Shown: in pieces, positions 1-5,646 of the stretch
How positions within the stretch are numbered: the first letter of the stretch is position 1
Layout of the letters: every line of letters begins with the position of its first letter
NCBI GenBank assembly: GCA_902803635.1
Contig: CADCQU010000373.1
Coordinates: 1 to 5,991, forward strand
Source of the DNA: an uncultured Lachnospiraceae bacterium
Lineage (GTDB): Bacteria > Bacillota > Clostridia > Lachnospirales > Lachnospiraceae
Reading direction: 5' to 3'
Length of the DNA stretch: 5,991 bases
Position numbers and translations under genes: made by a program
The notes under the pieces: generated by a model
Seen by the model: only the letters and a program-made list of their open reading frames with translations
What the model was told of the DNA's origin: nothing
Database searches by the model: none

Positions 1-23
1 AAAAGCTAAAAGCTAAAAGCTAA
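1..23. repeat. 7-bp tandem repeat at window edge (AAAAGCT x3)
   Basis: Three perfect head-to-tail copies of AAAAGCT occupy 1-21, followed by AA. The array begins at the first base of the window, so its true length and upstream context are unknown. It lies about 60 bp before the lipoprotein start codon. The TAATAT at 21-26 resembles a -10 box, but any -35 would fall outside the window, so no promoter is called. Confidence 0.7.
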
Positions 24-45
24 TATCTCCGGACGCGCTTTGATT

Positions 46-58
46 GCGGGGAACCCGC
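46..58 (+). other. short hairpin just upstream of the lipoprotein RBS
   Basis: GCGGG (46-50) and CCCGC (54-58) form a perfect 5-bp G+C stem around a GAA loop. The hairpin ends six bases before the AAGGAAGG ribosome binding site (65-72) and could protect or structure the 5' leader. There is no T-run, so it is not a terminator. A function is not established. Confidence 0.4.
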
Positions 59-81
59 GGAAGAAAGGAAGGTATATTATT

Positions 82-1317
82 ATGAAGAAAATGACAATTG
101 CGGCTCTTTGCGTGGTGGCGGCGGTGGCACTGACGGCCTGCGGGCAGGGGACAAGTTCGAAGACAGATTCGGGGAAGCAGGCGGTTTCGTCGGCGGAGAG
201 CAAGGTCGAGGAGAGCAAGGCTGATGCGAGCAAAGCCGCGGAGAGCAAGGCTGCGGAGAGCACCGTGAAGGAAGGCTTGAGCGATGTGGAAACGCCGGAG
301 ATTGAGATTACGGATGAGAGCAAGGAAGATGAGAGCACTTCTCTCCTTGGCGGCTGGACCTCGGCGGAGTCGCCGGTGGTGACAAAGGAGCTTCTGGCGA
401 AGTTTGAGAAGGCGACGGAGACCCTTACGGGTATGCAGTATGTGCCGGTTGCCTATTTGGGGAGCCAGATCGTCAATGGGACGAATCACGCTTATCTTTG
501 CAGGATTGCGGCGACGGTTCCGGATTCGGTCGAGACGTATGCGATCGTGACCCTCTACGAGACGCTCGACGGCGACATTTCCATCTCGAAGGTGGAGGAA
601 TCCGGTCGTGAGACCGACCTTTCGGAGCTGCCCGGCGGCTGGTTTGCCTCGGAGTCCGTGGAAGTCTCGGACGAGGCGAAGACCGCGCTGGAGAAGGCGG
701 CCGCGGAGCTTGACGGTGCGGAGTATGAGGCGGTCGCCGAGCTTTCGAGCCAGGTCGTTGCGGGGAAGAACTACTGCCTGCTCTGCAAGGTGACCCCGGT
801 GGTGCCAAATGCCCAAAGCAAGTACACGCTGGTTTACGTTTATGCGGACCTCGACGGAAATGCGGAGATTACGGAGACCGTGGATTTCGTGGAAGAGGAG
901 TACAATGAGGAAGACTGGTCAAATATCGGGGTGCCGAACCCATTTGACGAGTATGCATCGATGGAGGAGGCGGCCGCGGCGGCGGGCTTTCCAATGACCG
1001 TGCCGGAGAGCGTGCAGGGCTATTCCGAGCGGATCATCCAGGCCATTCAGAATGACCTTCTTGAGGTGATGTACATCGAGGGCGACAGCCGGCTCTCCGT
1101 GCGGAAGGGTGTTGATGCCGGGGATATCAGTGGCGATTACTACAAGTATTCGGATGTCAAACAAATTGCTGTCGGCAACCGTAACGTATTGCTGAAGGGC
1201 GACGGCAAGAAGGTTTTCACGGCCATTTGGACGGATGGGGATTATTCGTATGCGATTACCGCCGACGATGGAATGACCGAGGCGGCCATGACGGAGCTGA
1301 TTGGGCAGGTTTCGTAA
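82..1317 (+). CDS. secreted lipoprotein with tandem cystatin-like domains and a DUF4367-like C-terminus
   Basis: Predicted 411-aa surface lipoprotein. The ATG at 82 is chosen over the one at 40 because it follows AAGGAAGG (65-72) and opens directly into a signal peptide: MKK, a hydrophobic core at residues 5-16, and the lipobox LTAC with C20 as the lipidated cysteine. Residues 21-87 are a low-complexity E/S/K/A spacer. Two related domains follow, at about 88-172 and 183-270. Each opens with GGW (90-92, 185-187) and has a central QxVxG motif (Q129-G133, Q224-G228) followed by a hydrophobic strand and a late LDG turn. This is the cystatin/stefin layout of an N-terminal glycine, a helix and the QVVAG loop. 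The clear second inhibitory loop (PW or PG) of animal cystatins is not evident. Residues 285-411 resemble DUF4367-type domains (ISGDY at 349-353, then VLLKG and WTDGDYSY). Related tandem GGW/QVVAG lipoproteins occur in gut Clostridia from memory. Protease inhibition is possible but unproven. The gene appears monocistronic, with its own terminator at 1388-1422. Confidence 0.88.
   Translation: MKKMTIAALCVVAAVALTACGQGTSSKTDSGKQAVSSAESKVEESKADASKAAESKAAESTVKEGLSDVETPEIEITDESKEDESTSLLGGWTSAESPVVTKELLAKFEKATETLTGMQYVPVAYLGSQIVNGTNHAYLCRIAATVPDSVETYAIVTLYETLDGDISISKVEESGRETDLSELPGGWFASESVEVSDEAKTALEKAAAELDGAEYEAVAELSSQVVAGKNYCLLCKVTPVVPNAQSKYTLVYVYADLDGNAEITETVDFVEEEYNEEDWSNIGVPNPFDEYASMEEAAAAAGFPMTVPESVQGYSERIIQAIQNDLLEVMYIEGDSRLSVRKGVDAGDISGDYYKYSDVKQIAVGNRNVLLKGDGKKVFTAIWTDGDYSYAITADDGMTEAAMTELIGQVS
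196..339 (+). repeat. low-complexity GAGAGCAAGG-type repeats coding for the ESK/ESKA spacer
   Basis: GAGAGCAAGG recurs at 196-205, 211-220, 241-250 and 316-325, with related GAGAGCAC at 256-263 and 331-338. The translated stretch is an acidic/basic E-S-K-A linker between the lipidated cysteine and the first folded domain, as expected for a flexible cell-wall-spanning tether. Such repeats can change length by slippage. Confidence 0.6.
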
Positions 1318-1387
1318 ATGCGGAAGGGGCCGAATCGTTCGGCAAATGTAGGACGGAAATAAAACATATGGAATTTTGATGGAGGGC

Positions 1388-1422
1388 GGCTTTCCCGGAA
1401 TGTTCGGGGGAGCCATCTTTTT
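1388..1422 (+). terminator. intrinsic terminator downstream of the lipoprotein gene
   Basis: GGCTTTCCCG (1388-1397) pairs with CGGGGGAGCC (1405-1414) over ten positions, including two T-G wobbles, around a 7-nt loop. TCTTTTT follows at 1416-1422. The position 70 bp after the stop codon and the stem plus T-run support Rho-independent termination of the lipoprotein transcript. Confidence 0.75.
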
Positions 1423-1459
1423 GCGTACATCGGTAAGGTCTGCGTGGCCTTTACGTCGG

Positions 1460-1510
1460 CCCCCTCTCCGTCACGGCTGCGCCGTGCCACCTCCCCATGG
1501 AGGGGGAGGC
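1460..1510. repeat. intergenic palindromic repeat (REP/MITE-like)
   Basis: A compact G+C-rich element with nested inverted repeats. CACGGC (1472-1477) pairs with GCCGTG (1481-1486) around TGC. CCTCCCC (1490-1496) pairs with GGGGAGG (1503-1509). An alternative outer pairing is CCCCCTC (1460-1466) with GAGGGGG (1500-1506). From memory, this CCCCTCCGTCACGGC...GCCGTGCCACCTCCCC type of sequence is a familiar dispersed intergenic repeat in clostridial genomes. No coding potential is seen, and its function is unknown. Confidence 0.6.
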
Positions 1511-1517
1511 AAGGGGT

Positions 1518-1595
1518 GGGGAGGGAGTGTGGGGTGTTTGCTGAATTTTGTTTATAAAGTTTTTGCTTCCCACTTTTCAGCGGGGAGGGAGTGTG
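1518..1595 (+). repeat. 14-nt direct repeat around the operon promoter
   Basis: GGGGAGGGAGTGTG occurs exactly at 1518-1531 and again at 1582-1595, start-to-start distance 64 bp. The downstream copy fills most of the spacer between the proposed -35 and -10 boxes. It could be a pair of operator sites controlling the ATPase operon. Equally, it may be debris of the neighbouring G-rich repeat. Only the exact repetition is observed. Confidence 0.5.
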
Positions 1596-1602
1596 TTATA
1601 AT
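1574..1602 (+). promoter_or_regulatory. sigma-A-type promoter of the ATPase/TPR/DUF1700 operon
   Basis: A perfect TATAAT (1597-1602) is preceded by TGT, giving an extended -10 element. A weaker -35-like TTTTCA (1574-1579, four of six matches to TTGACA) lies at the ideal 17-bp spacing. Transcription would start near 1608-1610, leaving a leader of about 75 nt before the ATG at 1686. A weak AGCT/AGCT pairing before TTTTTT (1660-1665) in the leader is too short to call. Confidence 0.7.
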
Positions 1603-1685
1603 ATAGAAAATATGTTTGGTTTTGATGCGGATTTGATTGGCAGCTGTAGAGCAAGGGAGCTTTTTTATTCGGGGAGGTGGCGCAT

Positions 1686-3158
1686 ATGGGCAGACGGGAG
1701 GTTCGGGCCGAGGATCTGGAGGGGCTGATCTCGAATTTGAATCCGTATTCGGATCTTGCGCCGGACAGCGGCTTTTACGTGGATGTTGACCGGGCGAGGA
1801 ATTCGCCGGGGGACGGCTCGGTCCGCCAGCTCCTGGTGCGCGTTCTGCGGAAGCTCGCGAAGGACAACGAGGAGGAGGCGGACGACTTCCTCTATGGCAA
1901 ATACCTGCTCGCCGGGCACAGGGCGAGCGGTAAGACAACGGAGCTCCGGAAGGTCGCGAAGGAACTGGAGGAGGCTTACCACGTTATTTACGTCTCCAAT
2001 ATCGAGCGGCAGGCCTCGCGCTTTGAGACGGAGCAGGACTTCCTCTATTATTTGCTGGACTACGTGATCACATCGGTCAAGGAGGAGGAGCTCTTGGGCC
2101 GCTCCGTCGAGAAGGATGTCGAGGAGCTGTACCGCTATTTTGAGGACAGCATTTTCTCGGTTGTCCAGGAGGAGAAGCTCGTGACCTTCGACCATTCCAT
2201 CAGCGGCGAGGTCGGGGCAAATGCCAGCGCCGAGGTGAAGGGTCCGGGGCGGATTTTCGCCCTCGTGGCGGGGGTATTTGCCAAGATCAGCGGGAAGGCC
2301 GGCTTCGAGGAGACGACGAAGGAGAAGATTACGAAGTCCATCAAGAACAATTTCCAGGAGTTCGTGGAGATTGCGAACCGGATCCTGGTACATATCAACA
2401 CCGCGCTGCAAAGCCGGGGGAAGATGCTGCTTCTTATCCTGGACGGACTTGACAAGCTCGAGGAGGACAAGGCAAGGCCGCTTTTCTTAAATGCGGACGT
2501 GATGCTTCCGCAGCTTTGCTGCAGCATGATCGTAACCTTTCCTATTTATTTGCTGTACTCGCCGAACAAGAACAACGCCACCTCGCCGTACAGCCGTGAG
2601 CCATTTGTCCTGAGCATGATTAAGGTCCACGACAAGGAGGGGAAGCCTTACGCGGCCGGCCTTGCGGCCCTGCGTGAGATCGCGGAGCGGAGGTTTGACA
2701 CGAAACGCCTCCTTGGCGGGGAATTTTCGTTTGACAAATATCCGGAGGCCGCGATGGAGCCGGAAATGCTTCCGGAGGATTTCAACGGCGTCCTCGACGC
2801 GGCCATCCTGATGAGCGGGGGGAACCTCCGGGATTTCTTCCGGCTGCTCACGATCGCAGCGGAAAATGCGGTCATTTTCGAGAAGGAGAGGGTGGAGGAG
2901 GACGACCTCGTGAACGCAATGAACCACGTGCGGTCGGACTACATTCGAAGCTATACGAAGAGCTATTTGCCGATTTTAAAGGAAGTGATTGAGAGCGGGG
3001 AGAAGGACGTCGCGTTTCGGGAGAATCCGCAGGACGACACGCTGCTCAACATTTTCAATTCCGGGCTGCTCATCGAGTACAACGGAGTGCGCTGGTGCGA
3101 CGTGCACCCGCTCATCCGCGGCTTCCTCCGCCGGCAGGCGGGGAATCGGGAGGCGTGA
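1686..3158 (+). CDS. AAA+/STAND-like P-loop ATPase with C-terminal winged-helix region
   Basis: A 490-aa cytoplasmic ATPase. The ATG at 1686 is preferred to the in-frame GTG at 1677 because GGAGG (1673-1677) sits 8 nt upstream of the ATG and overlaps the GTG. The Walker A motif is GHRASGKT (G77-T84). The Walker B strand is LLLILDGLDK (248-257), with D253 and D256 acidic, close to the LDGLDE pattern of NACHT/STAND proteins. A sensor-1-like strand follows (SMIVTFP, 280-286). SGGNLRDFFRLL (377-388) fits an AAA+ sensor-2 helix with R382. Residues about 165-225 are an insertion between the two Walker motifs with G/A-rich and lysine-rich parts. Residues about 420-485 look like a winged helix (LLNIFNSGLLIEYN, then VHPLIRGFL), giving an Orc/Cdc6-like layout. 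First gene of a three-gene operon; its TGA overlaps the next ATG by one base, so translation is probably coupled and the products likely act together. Substrate and trigger are unknown. A defence or signalling role is inferred only from family style. Confidence 0.85.
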   Translation: MGRREVRAEDLEGLISNLNPYSDLAPDSGFYVDVDRARNSPGDGSVRQLLVRVLRKLAKDNEEEADDFLYGKYLLAGHRASGKTTELRKVAKELEEAYHVIYVSNIERQASRFETEQDFLYYLLDYVITSVKEEELLGRSVEKDVEELYRYFEDSIFSVVQEEKLVTFDHSISGEVGANASAEVKGPGRIFALVAGVFAKISGKAGFEETTKEKITKSIKNNFQEFVEIANRILVHINTALQSRGKMLLLILDGLDKLEEDKARPLFLNADVMLPQLCCSMIVTFPIYLLYSPNKNNATSPYSREPFVLSMIKVHDKEGKPYAAGLAALREIAERRFDTKRLLGGEFSFDKYPEAAMEPEMLPEDFNGVLDAAILMSGGNLRDFFRLLTIAAENAVIFEKERVEEDDLVNAMNHVRSDYIRSYTKSYLPILKEVIESGEKDVAFRENPQDDTLLNIFNSGLLIEYNGVRWCDVHPLIRGFLRRQAGNREA

Positions 3159-4744
3159 TGGGAGCGCGGGAAGCGGACGGAGGCTGGCCGGGAGCGCGGG
3201 GAGTGGACGTCGCTTCGACGGAGGAAGCGATGGATTCTTCAAGGGACATGGCTGGTGGCTTTCCGGGAGCGCAAGAAGTGGACGGTGTTTCCCCGGAGAC
3301 CGCGGCGGCTTTGGAGAGGGATGCGGACGTGTTTGCGGCGCGGGACTTTCGGGCTTTACCTGAGTTTCGCCGACTCCTTGTTTGGCTCAAGGCAAATGAC
3401 GGCTCGGGGTACGGCTGCATTGAGCTGAACCGGGCGGCGGATGTCACGGCCTTTATCCGGCAGCTCCGGGAGGCCTCGGGGAAGCGTGTGGCGGAGGTGG
3501 ACTATTCGCGTTCCGGACCGGATGCGGAACTCATATTGCCGGGGCAGCAGTACCAGACGATGGAGCGTTTCCGGGAAAAATACGGGAACGAAACGCTGCT
3601 GGTGGTCACGCATTTGCCGGAGAGCGTGGACAGGTTCCGCGAGGAGGAAGTGAAAAGCCTCGTCCAGGAAATTAATATGAACCGTGAGAATTATGTGTAC
3701 TATCCCTCGCAGGTTTTGTTTGCATTTTCTCCGTGGTTTATGGACAGGGTGTATCAGGCGGCGTATGATTTTACCAGCATGCTCGGCTTCCACGCCGATC
3801 TGACGGATTGGGCGGGGGAGCGGCAGGCACTTTCGTGGGAGGACCCGGTGGCGTACCGGAAGCTTCCCGGCGGAAGAGGTCGTCTGGAGCTTTTCTGGGA
3901 GGATTTTGCCAATACCGGCATGCCGATCAACCGGCGGATGGACGCGGGAAAACAGTATATTAACATTTGTACGTATTTCTTTCTTCACACGGACAGGGAG
4001 CTGCGGCGGGTGGGGGAGATTCTGGAAATGTTCGACCGCGTGCGGGACTGGAACGAGAGGATTCGGAACCTTGACCGGGAGACGTACCGGCTGCTCTGCC
4101 AGGACAGTTGGCTGCGCGAGACATTTGCCGAGTGGGGAAATGCCCGGCGGGAGCAGGCGTTGGAGGATGATGCACGAAATTCGCATTCTATGGATGCATG
4201 GAACGCACTTGGAAATGTATTCGCGGCTGAGGGGGAGTATGAACGGGCCCTTCGGGATTATGGGAAAGCCCTCGCGATTCGGGAGCAGGTCCTCGGACCC
4301 GAACATCCGGATACGGCCACGATGTACCATAAGAAGGCAAATGTCTACGCGAAGGAGGGGGAATACCGGACGGCGCGGGCTTTTTATGAGACGGCTCTTG
4401 CCATTCGGACGAAGGCCCTTGGGCGAGCGCACAGGGATACGGCGCTGACGTACCATTTTTTGGGTGCGGCGCATGCCGGGCTTGGGGACTTTGCGGAGGC
4501 TTTGGAGGCGTATGGGACGGCTCTGGAGATTCGCAGGGAGGTTCTTGGTCCTGAACATCCGGACGTGGCCGCGACGCTTTTTGATTTGGCAAATGTCCAC
4601 GCCTGCCGCGGGGACTATCGGCTGGCGCTTTTGGAGTATGCGAAGGCTCTTGCAATCCGTAGAAAGGCGCTCGGGGAGGTACACCCGGCGACGGCGGCCG
4701 TGGAGAGGAATATGGGCGTGGTTAAGGAGTGGGAAGGACTCTGA
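3158..4744 (+). CDS. degenerate-STAND-like / kinesin-light-chain TPR protein
   Basis: A 528-aa cytoplasmic protein. The ATG at 3158 overlaps the preceding TGA (TGATG) and has GGGAGG at 3148-3153. Residues 1-46 are low-complexity and repeat-derived. Residues about 60-340 lack a usable Walker A (the nearest stretch is NDGSGYG, 80-86). The hydrophobic strand ETLLVVTHLPES (145-156) sits where Walker B would be, with T151 in place of the aspartate. The strand SQVLFAFSPWFMDRV (184-198) resembles the sensor-strand region of inactive STAND-type domains seen next to TPRs in prokaryotic NLR-like proteins. Residues 346-513 are four consecutive 42-residue TPRs of the kinesin-light-chain type (ALAIR...LG.EHPDTA), followed by a partial fifth (514-528). 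Likely the sensor or scaffold partner of the ATPase encoded just before it. Ligand and exact domain family are unassigned; the STAND-like reading is by motif only. Confidence 0.8.
   Translation: MGAREADGGWPGARGVDVASTEEAMDSSRDMAGGFPGAQEVDGVSPETAAALERDADVFAARDFRALPEFRRLLVWLKANDGSGYGCIELNRAADVTAFIRQLREASGKRVAEVDYSRSGPDAELILPGQQYQTMERFREKYGNETLLVVTHLPESVDRFREEEVKSLVQEINMNRENYVYYPSQVLFAFSPWFMDRVYQAAYDFTSMLGFHADLTDWAGERQALSWEDPVAYRKLPGGRGRLELFWEDFANTGMPINRRMDAGKQYINICTYFFLHTDRELRRVGEILEMFDRVRDWNERIRNLDRETYRLLCQDSWLRETFAEWGNARREQALEDDARNSHSMDAWNALGNVFAAEGEYERALRDYGKALAIREQVLGPEHPDTATMYHKKANVYAKEGEYRTARAFYETALAIRTKALGRAHRDTALTYHFLGAAHAGLGDFAEALEAYGTALEIRREVLGPEHPDVAATLFDLANVHACRGDYRLALLEYAKALAIRRKALGEVHPATAAVERNMGVVKEWEGL
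3160..3285 (+). repeat. three imperfect 21-bp copies at the 5' end of the TPR gene
   Basis: A sequence starting GGGAGCGC and ending near GTGGACG or GCGGACG occurs at 3160-3180, 3190-3210 and 3265-3285, encoding the related peptides GAREADG, GARGVDV and GAQEVDG. Between copies two and three lies a 6-bp inverted repeat, CGCTTC (3211-3216) and GAAGCG (3224-3229). The segment probably arose by local duplication or repeat insertion and lengthens the N-terminus without adding a recognisable domain. Confidence 0.6.
4193..4696 (+). repeat. four in-phase 126-bp TPR-coding units
   Basis: Four units of exactly 42 codons (residues 346-387, 388-429, 430-471, 472-513) each end in an LG-x-x-H-x-D/A-T/V-A type turn. 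They are diverged at the DNA level, so this is an old protein repeat, not recent copying. Constant unit length fits kinesin-light-chain TPRs that stack as a helical solenoid for peptide or protein binding. Confidence 0.8.
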
Positions 4745-4764
4745 AGAATAAAGGGAGGGATGGG

Positions 4765-5583
4765 ATGACAAAACAGGAATTTTTAGAGGCATTGGGAAGG
4801 AAGCTGGCCGAGGGACTGCCGCAGGGCGAGGTATATCGGCAAATGCAGTATTATGAGGGCTATATCGACGCGGAAATGCGGCGGGGCCGGACGGAGGAGG
4901 AGGTAATCGCAGAGCTTGGCGATCCGCTTCTTCTTGCGCGGAATGTGCTGGGAAGTCCGGTTTCAGCCACGGCGGTCTGGAACGAGGTGAGTCCGTATGA
5001 GCAGGGCTTTGCCGAGGGAAGCTACGAGAGCCGCTTTGCGCCAAAGGAGGAGGAAAAGGTTCCGGTCTACGGTTCGAGCGGTTTCCAGAAGGTCACCGGG
5101 CAGGACGTGAAGGAGAAGGTTTCCGAGCGGAAGGAGGCATTTGCCGCACGGAGAGAGGAAGGCAGGGCGGACGCGGGAGCCTCCCGTGCGAGGAACGCTG
5201 GCGGACTGAAAAACGGAGGCGGCGAGGCATTTGCCGGGAACGAGGGAACTCCGGATGGACGCTGGCGTAAGGAGCCGGACCCGGAGGAGCTGCGGGCGCG
5301 CGGGACATGGAAGAAGATGCCCGACCCGGACGAGCGGAAGGTGATGGATCCGTCGGCTCCGGAGAACATGGAGACCTTGCAGGGCAAGGTCGTGCGCAAG
5401 CCCACGCCTGGTTTTTTCGGACACCTTGTGCCGTTGATCTTCGCGGTCATCATCGTGGTGGCCTTTGTCATCGCGGTCGCGACCGGGGCCGTCGCGGTCG
5501 GCAGCCTGCTCTGGCCGGTCATCCTCCTCGTCGCGGCACTCGTGATTGTGTTTGTGCTGACCATACGGAACAAGCGGAAGTAA
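4765..5583 (+). CDS. DUF1700/HAAS-type membrane protein
   Basis: A 272-aa protein. The ATG at 4765 is preferred to GTG 4729 because AAGGGAGG (4751-4758) lies 6 nt before it and because the family N-terminus MTKQEFLEALGRKL starts there. Residues 1-62 match the DUF1700/HAAS pattern: a helix, LP, then Q-YYEGYIDAE, then EEEVIAELGDPLLLA. Residues about 65-215 are a long, charged, probably disordered linker with a small internal repeat, WRKEPDPEE (167-175) and WKKMPDPDE (182-190). Two hydrophobic helices (about 217-240 and 246-267) and a short basic tail (RNKRK) end the protein, so the N-terminal domain is likely cytoplasmic by the positive-inside rule. DUF1700 proteins usually neighbour PadR-like regulators; none is seen here. 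Instead the gene follows the TPR gene after only 20 nt and shares its operon, suggesting a membrane tether or membrane-acting partner. That role is inferred. Confidence 0.82.
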   Translation: MTKQEFLEALGRKLAEGLPQGEVYRQMQYYEGYIDAEMRRGRTEEEVIAELGDPLLLARNVLGSPVSATAVWNEVSPYEQGFAEGSYESRFAPKEEEKVPVYGSSGFQKVTGQDVKEKVSERKEAFAARREEGRADAGASRARNAGGLKNGGGEAFAGNEGTPDGRWRKEPDPEELRARGTWKKMPDPDERKVMDPSAPENMETLQGKVVRKPTPGFFGHLVPLIFAVIIVVAFVIAVATGAVAVGSLLWPVILLVAALVIVFVLTIRNKRK

Positions 5584-5592
5584 AGAAAAAAC

Positions 5593-5629
5593 AGTGACCG
5601 TCTCCACGTTGCGGGGGGCGGTCACTTTT
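5593..5629 (+). terminator. intrinsic terminator or attenuator after the operon
   Basis: AGTGACCG (5593-5600) pairs perfectly with CGGTCACT (5619-5626), extendable inward by TCTCC/GGGGG with two T-G wobbles to about 13 bp. The last T of the stem is followed by TTT (5627-5629). An A-run precedes the stem, so the hairpin could also work leftward. The T-run is short, so read-through is plausible, and the next gene's RBS begins only 2 nt further on. Confidence 0.7.
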
Positions 5630-5646
5630 AGAAAGGGGTATGAAAA

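Noticed and set aside
13..816. Minus-strand open frame opposite the lipoprotein gene
   Set aside because: Arg/Leu-rich with no recognisable domain. The opposite strand has a signal peptide, lipobox and domain repeats.
1376..1606. Plus-strand open frame in the intergenic gap
   Set aside because: It runs through the terminator, the palindromic repeat and the promoter, and has a low-complexity G/P-rich product.
1643..1665. Possible attenuator hairpin in the ATPase leader (AGCT...AGCT then T-run)
   Set aside because: Only about four base pairs form, too weak to support despite the T-run.
1677..1685. GTG start three codons upstream for the ATPase
   Set aside because: It overlaps the GGAGG ribosome binding site that is ideally spaced for the ATG at 1686.
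1665..2411. Minus-strand open frame opposite the ATPase gene
   Set aside because: Covers the Walker A-coding strand in antisense, has no family features and crosses the operon leader.
3095..3157. Upstream ATG at 3095 for the TPR gene
   Set aside because: It would overlap the ATPase gene by 64 bp. The ATG at 3158 has a good RBS and a classical stop/start overlap.
3356..5044. Long open frame on the minus strand (562 codons)
   Set aside because: It lies antisense across the TPR gene and the start of the DUF1700 gene. The product is Pro/Arg-rich without domains, and there is no RBS or promoter. It is a shadow of G+C-rich coding.
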